From: Bostrychus sinensis
Lineage: Eukaryota; Chordata; Actinopteri; Gobiiformes; Eleotridae
Direction: 5' to 3'
NCBI GenBank assembly: GCA_020698575.1
Contig: CM036244.1
Coordinates: 23,841,034-23,905,033 of the forward strand
Length of the DNA stretch: 64,000 nucleotides
Part shown: positions 22,036 to 33,769 of the stretch, one piece after another
How the letters are laid out: each line of letters opens with the position of its first letter
How positions within the stretch are numbered: position 1 is the stretch's first letter
Made by a program: the position numbers and the translations under genes
Notes under the pieces: generated by a model
The model's database searches: none
What the model saw: the letters and a program-made list of their open reading frames with translations, nothing else
What the model was told of the DNA's origin: nothing

Positions 22036-22067
<32 letters not shown>

Positions 22068-23200
22068 AAAAAAAAACAGTGCAGGATACCATTATGTGTA
22101 ATCTTTACCTAGTGCTTTTCATTTTCTACGCTGGCCCAAAAGGAATTTGAAGGTACTATGTATTTTTGAGCCGTTTAAATACAATTTACAGATTTTAAAA
22201 TGGCACCACAGTACTAACACTTCAAGATGGCCTATAACATATTAAACTGAAAAACACTGAAAATTAGGTTTGTGAAATGCGGCCATTACAATAATGTAAA
22301 GATAAAAACATTTCATTTGGGTACAAGGGAAATTGTATTTTTTGGTTTGTAATCAGTCAAGCATTGACAATACCCAGTTAATAGAAGAGTATTATTATTG
22401 TTCATTTCCGCTTAGAGCCTTATAATGGTGCAGTCGGCCATGATGAATAGAGACAATAATGCCTTTTACAATCGCTTAATTCAATAGTTATAGAGTTGAC
22501 TTTCTGTGCATTATTAAAAAAGCTAAAATAACGCAGATATTTAGCCTATGAACTGATTTACCACTCACCTGAATAATTTAACCTTACACCTTAAATCCGT
22601 GGAGCATGCTGCGGTGTGCAGTGACAGTCACATTGCCCACGCCTAAAGCTTGCAGCAGGTTTAATCACATTCAAATATATGGGGGATCGATAATTGCAGC
22701 ACGCATATAGTTGATGTGTGGACCGATGCCTCTGCTCGCTCCGATTTGTAAATAGTGCTACATTTTCCAGGTCACGAACCATCTGACAAACACAGTGACA
22801 TTTTGATGTCTTAGTGCTCGTTCGTATCACAAGCGGCCATAAATCGTGCGGTGTGTTAGTCAGCCTACTGTAAACAACTGGCACCGGAGTGGAAGAGATG
22901 CTAGCTCTGCCTTCTCAGCATTCATCAAAGGACAGCGCTCCCCCCAGGTCCCCTCTATAATGTCATGTATACTGTAAGTTAGACCAGCACTGACACTGTC
23001 TAACCACACTGATCAACTACTACTCTGGTATGTAGCCTATTTCTTGAAAACTGTGTTGTTTGGGTAGGTCACAGTGACACTTTTGCGTATTTCAGTACAT
23101 CTAGAACCATAAGAATAAACTATATTGAAAAAACAAAGCAAACACACACACAAACAAAACAAAACAAAACAAAAAAAAAAACAACAACAGTTTTTTAGTT
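21661..23200. other. Unique stretch with A/C-rich simple sequence; candidate block 22560-22960
   Basis: An AAAAC-type simple repeat lies at about 22030-22077 and another at about 23143-23180. The interval 22560-22960 is higher in complexity and GC than its surroundings and free of repeats. No gene product can be named. Confidence 0.35.
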
Positions 23201-23650
23201 TAGGTGATCTATTGTGCAAAATCGACTTTTCTGAGCTTTCTATCATGTTTTGTCAGTTCCCTGGAGTTGTGTCTTGCTTTATTCTTGCACATTTGAGTAA
23301 TCCTGTATTCTCTGGCATGGTCTCTCTGAGGCTTCAGAGCACTATGTTGCACAAAGCTCTGCCTACTCCAGGAAGCACTGACCAGTCAATAAGCCATCTA
23401 CATCCAGTCTGCTCTCATTCATTTATTCAAAAAACAGTGTACAGCTCTGTTTCCACTGATTTCTCATGGCTATTTTTAATTTTGTGGTCATACAAAAAGT
23501 TTAAGGACATACAAAGATCTTTTCTGTGGTTCTGTTCCAAATAACAGATTTGGATTCTGCTGTTCTTTGCTGGTCTCAGTACAATGGTCATACAATGCTG
23601 TTCTGGAGGTGACCATTGGTTTAAAAAGATAAACATAGAAAAAGAGTTTA
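23201..23650 (-). mobile_element. TTAA-MITE family copy, minus strand
   Basis: In reverse complement this follows 18901-19355: the 'accaatggtcacctccagaa' and 'cagcattgtatgaccattgt' left part, 'atccaaatctgttatttgg' centre, 'gaagcctcagagagaccatg' and 'ccagagaatacaggatta', then 'gattttgcacaatagatc' at the right end. Terminal sequences are diverged. Confidence 0.6.
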
Positions 23651-24777
23651 ATTTCCTATTGCATATTGTGCAAATCATCTGTGAAAACTCACAAGCGTGG
23701 TTCCCATTGGCTGGTGGCTGTAAACTGGTTTGTCAACAATGGATCAACAAAAGAAGGAAACAAATAGGGAATGGAAATATAAGTGAAACACGGTTAAATA
23801 CTAGCAATGCGTTCACCATCATATCAGTCCAACCGTTTACCTAAGACTAGAAGTTTAAGGTAAGCTGCTTTAGTTGGATGTTATTTCTTAGTATTGAGCA
23901 AAACATTTTAATGCAATATAAATTATAACAACTTACGGCACTAACATGCCCAACATAGCTGGATTTGGATCCACCATCTGTAACTCTTAAAGATATACTT
24001 TAAATAGTAGACAATATAGCCAACTCTGTAATAAAGTTAATATAAAACAATAATTTGCAGGACTACATTTTTATACAATTTCCAAAGTTAAGAATTTCAA
24101 AACATTTGGATTCAGCTGAGACCTTTTGATGGACAAAAGAGAGCTTTAGGCATCGCTGAGGTTACAACTACAACAAACCATCGAGTATGCTCTAACTCGT
24201 TCTAATACTTTGGTTTCTGGCAAAGCCTGAAGAATTCATTTTGAGCATTTGTAACTGAGTTTTTATTTTTTATTTTATTTTATTTTTTACAAACACTATC
24301 ATCTGTAACATGTGTGCATATATATATATGTCTGTAACATTACAGAAACAGGCATGCTCATTAATAGGTGCATGCCTGCTGGCTTTTCACTATGAATATT
24401 TAATATACTACCTCTACCGACAAAAAAGACAAAAGATACAGGCAGCATGCCCACTCTCACGAGGTCCCACTGTAGAACCTGATACCATGCAATTATTTAG
24501 GGAATGGCTGAGTAGTTTAAGATTCAGCTACATTAGTATGCAAACATACAAAAATAATTAATATTTCACATGCACCTCTTGGCCATTCCTGACTTTTTGA
24601 CCTTTTTAAACTGGCCAATCAATTTAGCCTAACTGGAGACATATTAGCACTGTATATCAATAAATGACAGTCATAGTAAAATATTGAAGAATATCAGTTG
24701 TGTGTGTGTGTGTTGCAAGATTAATGCTATACATACAACACAACATGAACCACTGGCTGTATGTCGTAAATGAGCAC
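23651..24777. other. Unique stretch with short AT and GT microsatellites
   Basis: Short TA and GT runs lie near 24318-24330 and 24699-24712. No gene is recognised. Confidence 0.4.
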
Positions 24778-25666
24778 CAGAGGTCTGTTCCATAAAGGTC
24801 ATTCAGAAAAGCTCTATCTAGAGTTAGCGTAAACATAGCAGCCATTTCATAAAGACCACTCTGAACATATACAGGCGAGCTAAAGACAGCCAGACTAAAT
24901 GAACCATGCTAAAGATGTGTGTCTGCAGAACACTGAAGTGGAGTGAGGATTCAATCAGGATTTCAACAAAAGAATAACCTCCATGATCATCACTTTACTT
25001 TACCCCAAGAGGTAAGAGATCCACGAGGTCTGTCAAAACTAACTGTGCGGCCATTCACCTCAGTTTGATGGGACAGAGGGGAGAGTTGAGAAAAATTAAA
25101 CAAGTGAATAAGTGAACTGTAGTGTGTACGGTTTGGTGCATTAAATGCATTTTACTGCCACAAAGTGCACACATCGAAGACATCACAGAAATACTGTACT
25201 AATGATAGTTTGTTTTTAATTGAAAAAAATACTCCAAACTGTCTTGAAATCTAACTTTGTGCTTAACATGATAAAGAATAAATGAAGTTTACACAAAACA
25301 TGCAACCTAAAAACAGGTAAGTTTAGACCTAATCTTTATCATTTATAGTAAATAGGCCTATAACTAACTATAATTATGTAAATCATAATTTATATGTTAT
25401 CATTTTAAAGTCCCAACATTTGTCAACATTTGTATTTTCATAAATCACTTAATTTGTGATAAAAATGCACCGTTTCATAAAATGTTTGGGCTAATCCTTA
25501 CCTTAAACCTGCTCCGGACCAGGATAAGCTGCCTGTATAATTTCGATAGTGACTGAGCGAGACTTGGGATAAGCCTGTTTAATGGAACAGAAATGACAAC
25601 AAAATAAGCCAGACTTATCCAAATAAGTAAAGCTTATGATGTTAGCTAGTTTTATGAAACAACTCT
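24778..25666. mobile_element. Long terminal-inverted-repeat element, about 889 bp
   Basis: The left end AGAGGTCTGTTCCATAAAG (24779-24797) is matched by the reverse complement of the right end AGAGTTGTTTCATAAAAC (25649-25666). Sub-terminal 'cttaaacctgctccggacca' is typical of a common fish DNA element whose ends read as 'gtctgttcca-aaag'. No transposase frame is present. A clear target duplication is not visible, so superfamily is open. Confidence 0.65.
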
Positions 25667-26684
25667 TTGATTAAACAGAAAAGCAGCTGTTGTGAAGTTA
25701 TTCTCCATTCTGACAATAATACTGACATGGTGCTTTCTGGTAGAAATATTTTGACACTGATGCTGGAAATACTGTATACCTTTGTACTCTCATGTCTGTA
25801 TATTTCCTTAATGCCTCGTCCCACTGACGCATGTGGTCAGACATGGTTCTTGCGCTGCTTATAAACATGTCTAATTAATTTACAGCCGACTGTCAAATAG
25901 CTTTTAAGGCCAGTAAATTTCACAGTGGGGCCATTTTGGAGACAGCTTCACCGACAAGGGTCAAGAATACAGAAAGACATTCTTTGTTAAAATGGTAATC
26001 GCAAGTTTATTTTTTGCATTTGGTTGCAGTAATTGTATTTTTGACAGAGTGGAGTGAGGAATGCAGCGGCTAAACACACAAATATATCAGTTTGATAGCC
26101 GGAGCAATACTTCATCTAATATTACGTTTGGTCTATATTGCTGCTGACCACATCCGCAGCCAGTGACAGCTCAGTGAAATATTGTTAATGCGCTGCTGCT
26201 GGCTACAACTAGATGGCACTGTCAGCGGAATTTTTTACAGCCCAAAAACTGTAAATTCACCTGTTCCAATAAAGTAAATCAAATATCCTTCCCAAAGTTA
26301 GCACAGGTGTCTCCAAATCCTATGCAAACACTGACCACATGGGAAGTGCTTACTGCTCATATGTTTCCACGGTAACAGCTAGAAAAAAGGGGGGATACTT
26401 GCGAGGATTGTTTGAGGAAATAATAATGAAAATATACAGTATAGAAAATATATGAGGCAAAGCATGATGCATGAAGGCTGATAATAGACAGTAGAGATAT
26501 TTGTTTTTGCAGCCAAATGTATGTTTAAAAATGAAGTATTCAGACGGAAGAAGACTGCAGTACAATGCAGTGATATGCACACTACATTTTCAGCTGGAAG
26601 TAAGAATTGCAGTAAAGTTTGAGCAAAAAAAAATGCTTACATGTGACTGTCAATCTAAGTATTCACTAGCTTCTTACATATTAA
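25667..26684. other. Unique stretch
   Basis: No gene or repeat family is recognised. About 25880-26240 is moderately complex DNA without repeats. Confidence 0.35.
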
Positions 26685-26830
26685 AAGGAGTATATTGTGC
26701 TTTTATCGTATTTTTAAACCAATCTCGATTGCCTTCACAACAGTGTTGCATGTTGTAACCTTTAAAAACATCACATTTTTAATATGTACTCTGCTTGTGC
26801 CATTTTTACCCCCGCTAAATGCCAGTTTGT
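26685..26830 (+). mobile_element. Left-end fragment of the TTAA-MITE family
   Basis: TTAA at 26681-26684 is followed by 'aaggagtatattgtgctttt', 'tatttttaaaccaatctcga', 'caacagtgttgcatgttgta' and 'acctttaaaaacatcaca', collinear with 18901-19020. The right half is absent. Confidence 0.7.
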
Positions 26831-28267
26831 TCACATAATTCCACTTGTTTGTAAATAAAACATGAATTATTTACTATATAAAGATGCAGTGAGTGTGTTT
26901 TGCTTGTGTAGGGATTACCAGTCCCAGATAGGTCACTGCACTGATTTTAATACAGTTTTACTTTTTGTGCCATCACAAAAAGAATATGGCAGAAAATCAC
27001 ACAGATCACAGTCTTCCTCGTAAAGCCCTAAAAGAGCTGGTCTACAGTCATTGTGATATAATGAGAATTATAAAAGGAATTATCTCTCACAATGCAATGA
27101 GAAAATGGTGGTTCTGGCTGGGATTTCTTTGACTGTGTATATTTTAGCCACTGACTGACAGTGTTAAAGAGGATTTAACATGATTTAACATTTCTGTGTT
27201 GCAATGGCAATAGAGCGAAAACAAGTGATTTAAAAATGTAAGTCAATGGGACCAAAAAGGGCTTTAAGAGAGAGTGTGACCTTTTTTGTCTAGACAGTAG
27301 AAAATTTTGTTTTTTTCTGTTGTGATGCTGACATTCCAAAATCAATTTATTAATGAATGTCATTGTCAATTAACACAATCATAGCGGAGGGAAGGTTGAG
27401 GGTTAAGGAAGCTAATTGTGTACGCTGTAATGTAAACATCATGGTTAAACACATGGCTGTTGTAGCTCTCACTCTTACACCAAAACCCAATAGGCAACAG
27501 TCATACACAGTCATACATTCATTGCATTAAATAATTACTGTATTTTTTTTTTTTTTTTATGTTGCTGAGAAAATGCAATATGATAAAAAACAAAAAAACA
27601 AAAACAAAAACAAAAACAACAACAACTAATCTGGTGATCATTGTCTTGTTTGATCTTTACAAAACACACTGCAATTAGCTACAGGTACATTTTAACCTTT
27701 TTAAACTAAATTTCTACGTAAAATACTGGTATAGTAGTTGTTTGGCCAACACATAGCATGGGTTGGGATGACCATACTTTATTTTCACACCGCAAATCCA
27801 AAGACAGCACCTCACCATATCACACTTTTCTGTATTTTCTGCATGAAAGCCTCAATTCATGAATGCTGAAGAGAATATCTAAGCTTTTGCACCGTGTGTA
27901 TGTGCTACCTAAACAGGCCAATCTGTATTGAGTTGGATCTCGGCCGATTGGTTAATATTTCCATCGTCATGGCAACTCTGTGATTGACATTCACAGACAG
28001 ATGAGGTGCAAAGCTTTAGCATTACAATTGGTTAAAAAACTGAGCTCCGATCAGGGCAAAGCCATGTTATTTACCAGTGGGCTATAGGCCACTTTTTAGA
28101 CAAACCCCAAACAAGCCAAAAAAGTAGCAGCTAGTACTTCCAAACTTTTTGAAAATGCAGAGACTGAGCAATGTTCCACTGCTCGGACTAGATGTTGGAA
28201 GAAATGCTTCCATGCTACAAATTTTGTTTTACTTTTAAATTTAGTGCTCTGTGTAGAAAGAAGCTAA
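26831..28267. other. Unique stretch with T and A/C-rich simple sequence
   Basis: A poly-T run lies at about 27543-27559 and an AAAAC/AAC tract at about 27583-27625. No gene is recognised. Confidence 0.4.
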
Positions 28268-28314
28268 TAAAACAAACAAACAAACAAACAAACAAACAAA
28301 AAAAAAAAAAAAAA
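28268..28314 (+). repeat. (AAAC)n followed by poly-A
   Basis: About seven AAAC units followed by 16-18 A. Confidence 0.9.
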
Positions 28315-28602
28315 GGAAAGAAAGCAGGGGGACAGGAGATGAAAGAAAAGTGAAGACAGAAGTAATAGTTACTGCACTTTGGCTTTGTAGGGCAATAAAA
28401 AAGTCTGCAGTGAATTGTTGGTGCTCAAAGCCAGTGAGGAATGGCAGGTAGAATTCAGCAGTGACTCTGCGCTGTTTGCTGGGTCTCCGTCAGAGCACAC
28501 AACACACTGTCTTCTCCCCTTTCACTAGAATATATCATGTCTCTGGGGCTCGGGCATCTTTCTCTTATAATTTCACTGCAGATGCTGGTGTGGTGTCAGT
28601 GC

Positions 28603-28620
28603 GAGAGAGAGAGAGAGAGA
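28603..28620 (+). repeat. (GA)9 microsatellite
   Basis: A short dinucleotide run in otherwise complex DNA (28390-28780) that carries no recognisable gene. Confidence 0.9.
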
Positions 28621-28810
28621 GGGACTGTCCACGACTGGTTCTGAATTCATTCTCACAAAGGGTGCGGGGGAGGTTTGACACAAGTACGGGGAAAAGATTT
28701 GGTCTATGGCAAATGTTGTTCCACAGAGACGCACACATTTGTACTGAGCTAACAGCCTATAGTATATAACAGTCTATATAGTCAGTGTTAGTCTGTCTAC
28801 TTTTATACTG

Positions 28811-30303
28811 GAGGTGGAAAGTAACTAAATACGAAAAGTAAATAAAAGTATTGTTTGACTATGTTGGAAAAGTGGAAAAAGCAGCAGTTAGTAGAAGAAA
28901 TAGTAATAGAAGTTGTAGTAGTGGTAATACCACTGTGAGTAGCAGTGGTGGCAGTAGTCATATTAGCAGTAATAGTAATATTAGTTGTAGCAGTGGTAGC
29001 ACTAATATTAGTACTCGCACTGGTAGTATGAATATTAGTAGTAGTAGTAGCAGTAGCAGTGGTAGCACTAGTTGTGGTAGTATACATAGAGATAGACTGC
29101 TATGTTGGTTTGGGGACAATCTGTGAAGTCCTGAGAAGGAGCTCAAAGTATTTTAAGGCCAAATCTCAGATCTGTGGCAGGGCTGCCACAATGGCCTCTA
29201 ATGAATTGGACAGTAAGAACAGATAACAATGATTTTTTTTTTTTTTTTTTTGAGAAAACCATTAAGGCAATCTCAATCAACCTAGAGCTTGGGGGGAGCA
29301 AAAAAAATGCTTTTTAAATTTTTGTTCTACAAGGTCCTATGCAAAATCTTTTTATTGTCGTTTTGAGCTTTTTAGACTGAGATAAAGCAATTTTGGATGT
29401 TTAAAATGAATTGCAGGGTAAGCACCCAAACTGCTACCAGATGGGTAGGGAAGCCGGGGTCCTTCAGTCACATGGTTGCCCAGACATGTGCATGACAAAT
29501 CGGCATTAAAGGGCAAGAATCGTCCAATTGCCAATTGACTAAAAAAGGCAAAAAAATCGTCCGGCTGTTCGGTCGACCTCTAGGTGGGACAATGCTGGAG
29601 ACAGAATAGCGACTGTTATCGGCACCAAATATCGGCGCCGATAACAGACCTATTATGGGCCTGGCTAATAATAGGTCGATTCCTAATTAGTAGTAGTGGT
29701 AGTGATAGTGGTAGTAATATTAATATTAGTTGTAGCACTGATAGCCCTGATATTAGTTGTTGCAGTGGAGCACTATTAGTAGTGGTAATAGTAGTAGTAG
29801 TAGTACTAGTAGTAGTAGTGGGAGTAGTAGTAGTAATACTAGTGGTAGTAGTACTAGTAGTACTAGTAGTAGTAGTAGTAGTAGCAATAGTAGTAGTACT
29901 TAGTAGTAGAAGCAGCGTTAGAGATACTTTTGGTAGTAGTAGCACTTGTAGTAGAAATAGTAGTTGTAAAAGTAGTAGTAATATGTAGTAGTAGTAGTAG
30001 TCTTAACAGTCTTTCTAGCAGTAGTAGCAGCAAAAGTAGAAGCAGCAGTGGGAATAGTACTAGTAGCAGATATTAGTGGTAATATTCGTATTAGGAGTCA
30101 GTCAACTTTAATGTCCACCCTTTTTTCTTTTACACAAGTAAAAACATTTTTATGGCAAAGTGTGTAGTAATAGTATTAGTAGTAAAGGTAGTAGCAGTAA
30201 ACCTATGCTCAACACTTTCACTCAAAGACATTTAGACATACTTGAATTGCTTTATCTTGAAGTACCAGTACCTTTACTTGAAAACAGGTACTTCTTCCAC
30301 CTC
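28811..30303. mobile_element. AGT-array carrier element, copy 3 (largest, about 1.5 kb)
   Basis: The left terminus 'gaggtggaaagtaactaaat' faces the right terminus 'aggtacttcttccacctc', whose reverse complement begins GAGGTGGAAGAAGTACC. Arrays of AGT with GGT, AGC and AAT variants lie at about 28880-29090 and 29690-30090. Between them (29100-29690) is non-array DNA including a poly-T run and a 'gccgataacag' palindrome. All long frames here translate triplet repeats (Ser/Val/Thr) and are not genes. Confidence 0.7.
29500..29680. repeat. Possible inserted DNA element with a 'tcggtcgacctcta' end
   Basis: 'ctgttcggtcgacctctagg' followed by an interrupted palindrome (29613-29647, arms ctgttatcggc and gccgataacag) resembles a widespread fish repeat rich in 'atcgg-ccgat' wording. 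It splits the two AGT arrays of copy 3. The exact boundaries are not resolved. Confidence 0.4.
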
Positions 30304-30949
30304 TCTAAATAACTACTGTCTCTTGCCACCTACTCAGTCCTGTCCATTCTCTTTGTCTGACACTTGGCTGACCTTTATTTGGTGCCATTAAAAACCCGTT
30401 GTACAACCCTCACACAGACCGACAACTAAAAGATTAACCTTTGTGTCTATAGTCCTGGCTATGCAGAAATATGTGAAATTGGTTTCCAAAAGCTTGCTTA
30501 TGACATGAAAAAGCATTGAAAAGCAACCAAAAGCAGCACAGTAACAAGTCCACACACAGGGTCTGAAGCATACGAAGGTGGTAATTGTTGTGAGAAGAAA
30601 CCTTGGCTGGGTTCACAGTGCTGCAGAGAGAGGGAGAAGAGAGCAGATTTTCTTCTTTCCATCAGACTCGCTGAAATTAATCTTGGTCTTCTGCTTTGGA
30701 GCAAAAGCGCAATAAAAAGAGACAACATTTAGATCGCTAGTGTGTTTTTTTTTTTTTTAAATTGTGCTCCTACCTCATATTGTGTTCAGTATGACTTTTT
30801 CGCCAAGCTTTATGAATAATACAGTACCATATCTCCAATTTAAATATATGTTCATTGTCATTGTCTACAATAGCTATTTGAATTTTACTAATAAAGTAAA
30901 AGAAAACATGCAAGATTATGCAGTTACTAAACCTTATAGTCTAGTAAGT
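30304..30949. other. Unique stretch
   Basis: No gene or repeat family recognised apart from a poly-T run near 30747-30758. Confidence 0.4.
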
Positions 30950-31100
30950 GTAGTCTAAGCAGACCTTTACCAAAACACTGGCCCTGTCTCACAATCGTGT
31001 CCATATGTGATATTGTGATCTACATTGACAACAGAGACCAATTAGGGACCTTTTAGTTCAGGTGTAAATGCTATATACACTGAGCCACAAAGCCCTTATC
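30950..31100 (-). repeat. tRNA(Arg)-like SINE relic
   Basis: Minus strand: 'gggctttgtggctcagtgta', 'tatagcatttacacctgaac', 'taaaaggtccctaattggtc', then 'gagacagggccagtgttttg' and 'gtaaaggtctgcttagacta'. The A box is fair (TGGCTCAGTG); the B box has decayed. Confidence 0.7.
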
Positions 31101-31730
31101 TATTTTTTAAACGTTTTAATCAGGTTCTAATTGGTGAAAAGGGAGGAGAACAGATTTTCAACAAAACGTGAAAGCTTTGGCATAGAAGGTGTCTTCAAAC
31201 CAACTTTACATGATTTGAAAAAGTGAATGGGTCCAGTTGGCCAGGCTAATGTATCGTTACTCCAAGAAACAAGGTAGTTTTCAATATTTTTGGCCATGAT
31301 ATAATAAACCAGTGCGGGCATGGTGACATAAAATTTGACCGTGAGAAATGTGACATAGATTTGACTGTCCACACAAAAGCTGAATGTAATTTAAAACTTC
31401 AGATTCTATGTTCACACTAAAAAATCATCTTACTAAATCTAATCTAGGCCATTTCTGAGGCTAGTGTGAATGTAGCCCTTTACCAGCTACAGCAGTATTA
31501 AAACTCCAAGATACATTTGTCCTGCACGTGGTAGTGTTGCATTATGCTGTGTTATGAAATCATTTAACTGACAGGTGGCTACAGTCTATTAGGTCATAAA
31601 ATATCATAAATATTGCACCAGGCCAGTCACAGTGATTGATGATGTAGAGAGGACTGCAGGAAAAACGCAGCCACCTCTGCAGAGAGCCACTGTGCAAGGC
31701 ATTCAGTGTACAACTGGAGCTGAACTCGAG
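31101..31730. other. Unique stretch
   Basis: No gene recognised; an 81-codon minus frame at 31127-31372 has no domain signature. Confidence 0.4.
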
Positions 31731-32588
31731 TGCTTACAATAACATGCACCATAGCAGTGGTAATGGCAGTGGTAATAGCAGTGGTAATAGTCCTGGTAGT
31801 AGTAGCTGTAGCAGTAGGAGTATGTGCTGCAGCAGTGGTAATAGTAGTAGTGGTAGTAGTAGCATCAGCAGCATTGCGTAGTTGTCACTGTAGTGTTAAT
31901 AGTAGTAGTAGCAGCATTAGTCCTTGTAGTAATCCTTCACAGTAAAAAAAAAGAAGAAAAATAAGAAAATAAGGAGAAGAAAAGGCAGTGAAAACTCAAA
32001 AACTCAAGACAATAGGATCTCTCAAGATTTTTGAATTTTGGAAGCCAACTCAAAATTTCAAGTTTTCAACAACTAATATTTTTTGTTCACCTAATTTAAC
32101 GTTAATTTGTCTAAAAAAAAAACTAACTTTTACTCATTTTCACTATCAATATTTTTTTTTAATCTCATCTTACAGCCAACTTACTATCCATTGCCCAGAA
32201 AAAATATCATTCTTTTGTTAAATTGAGTATATTTAGTTTTTATTATCAATAATACTTTTTTCTGAATGGTGGATAGTAAATTGGCTGTAAGATGAGTTAA
32301 AAAAAATAATGACAGTGAGTAAAACTAAAAAAAACTAAAAAAAGTTTTTAGACATAAACATCAAATTAGGTGCTGTTGAAAACTTGAGATTTTGAGTTGG
32401 TCCCTCAAAATCTTGAGGGATCCTGTTGCCTTGAGAATTGACTTTTTTTTATTATTTTTTTTACAGTGTTTCGGCCCAAGTACATTTTCTTACTACTTTT
32501 TTGATTTGTTTTATCCAAGTCCTTTTGTTCAGTATCTTTACTTAAGTGACAGTCTTTCTGTATAGTTTTCGAGAACATCTTCCACCTC
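31731..32588. mobile_element. AGT-array carrier element, copy 4, with complete foldback insertion
   Basis: An AGT/GGT/AGC array at about 31744-31930 is followed directly by a foldback element (31938-32468) and then by the carrier's right side: 'aagtacattttcttactact', 'ttcagtatctttacttaagt' and terminus 'aacatcttccacctctg'. Comparison with copies 3, 5 and 6 places the right end at about 32588. The left end is not clear. Confidence 0.6.
31938..32468. mobile_element. Foldback (long inverted repeat) element, about 531 bp
   Basis: The left half ('aaaactcaagacaataggat', 'tctcaagatttttgaatttt', 'aactcaaaatttcaagtttt', 'catcttacagccaacttact') is the reverse complement, with mismatches, of the right half ('agtaaattggctgtaagatg', 'gaaaacttgagattttgagt', 'tcttgagggatcctgttgcc'). 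The ends read acagt and, on the other side, acagtgtt (mirror actgt). The whole element can fold into one long hairpin of over 200 bp per arm. It has no coding capacity. A half copy lies at 14440-14608. Confidence 0.75.
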
Positions 32589-32603
32589 TGTCAATAACTA
32601 CAC

Positions 32604-32927
32604 TGATGAAGCATAACATTATGACCTACTGATGAGTGAAGTGAATAACAAATTCTCATCATGGCACCTGTTAGTGAGAGGGCTATTTCAGGCAGCAAGT
32701 GAATGTTTTGTCCTCAAAGTTGATGTGTGAAGCAGGAAAAATAAGTAAGTATAAGGATTTGAGTGAGGGCCAAATTGTAAAGGCTTAGACGACTGGGTCC
32801 GGGCTCTCGTGGGGCCCTTCCAGTCTCTGATTGTCAGTTTCTCTTATTAGAGATCCAAGGAAGGAACGGCAGGGCACTGGCAACATGGGGAGCGAAGGCG
32901 GGCCTGTGTGGTCTGATGCAACAGACC
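32604..32927 (+). pseudogene. Tc1-like transposon fossil: 5' region and broken transposase N-terminus
   Basis: The segment follows the wording of a common fish Tc1-like element: a leader 'cataacattatgacctactg', 'gatgtgtgaagcaggaaaaa', then the start of the transposase with 'aaggatttgagtg', 'gggccaaattgtaaaggctt' and 'agacgactgggtc'. A later part, 'atccaaggaaggaacggcag' and 'atggggagcgaaggcgggcc', matches the DNA further into the N-terminal DNA-binding (paired-like helix-turn-helix) region. The initiator codon has become ATA, about ten bases are missing after the first few codons, in-frame stops are present and a larger deletion removes the middle. The catalytic domain is absent. It is therefore dead. 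Confidence 0.7.
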
Positions 32928-33769
32928 TTGCCACCATCATAGGCCTGGCAATTTTTTTGATTTGGCTATAACCGAGAGCATTAAAGGTACAACAAAACCA
33001 CACTCAAATCCTCACAAAAACACTTCTTTTGTGAGCTCTACTTAAAGCCAACTTACTCATGCTACTTCCTTTTTCGTGGCTAAGCCTTGGTTCACATTCT
33101 TGATGAACACAGAACAAACGGAAGATCAGAAAATTACCGAAAGAGCATTAACATTGTCTAACACAGCATGGAGGAAAATGGGAGAGAGAATGGCCCCTCA
33201 GCACTTTGACAGCCCTGGGAGATTTAAATAATAAAAAGCACTGGGCCTCTGAACAAACAGGATAATTATGGCCTACAGTCTTCCTGTCGCTCGTCTGGCA
33301 CAACCGAGCGGAAAGGAACATGTTATTACCACTCAGAGGTTCTGCAGGGAGAATTAGGAGAAATAAATGTTTCATGTCCAAAGATGGCTTCACGTGAATC
33401 TCTACGACCAAATCAACGGCCAAAGTGTTATTGCTTTCATTTGTTTTGTGGCAGAGACAGGAGGTATGGCTGCGCTGGGCACAGAGCCACAGATTCTGGG
33501 AAATAATCTAAGTGATCCAAGTTTTTCAATGAAGAGAATAATTCAGCAATGTGTTTTATTGATTAATCCATAAATCTTGTAATTTGTTTAAACCCACCAC
33601 ATTATGATATATTTGACATCCATATGGCAAAATACTGTATGTTTTAGTTAGAATTATTTTTACATATTTTATTGGTGGGATAAATAAAATAAAATTGAAC
33701 TTGTAAGTTTAAATGATGCTTTCAATAGTGTGTAATTGGCTGGAAATAACATTTACATTTGGAAAAAAC
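32928..33769. other. Unique block, candidate conserved non-coding element (33120-33540)
   Basis: The interval 33120-33540 is repeat-free, of even composition and carries runs such as 'ctttgacagccctgggagat', 'acaggataattatggcctac' and 'gttattaccactcagaggtt'. It has short frames on both strands but no domain. By texture it is the best regulatory-element candidate in the window; conservation cannot be seen from one sequence. Confidence 0.35.

Noticed and set aside
29584..29988. 134-codon Val/Ser-rich frame
   Set aside because: Triplet-repeat artefact inside the AGT carrier.
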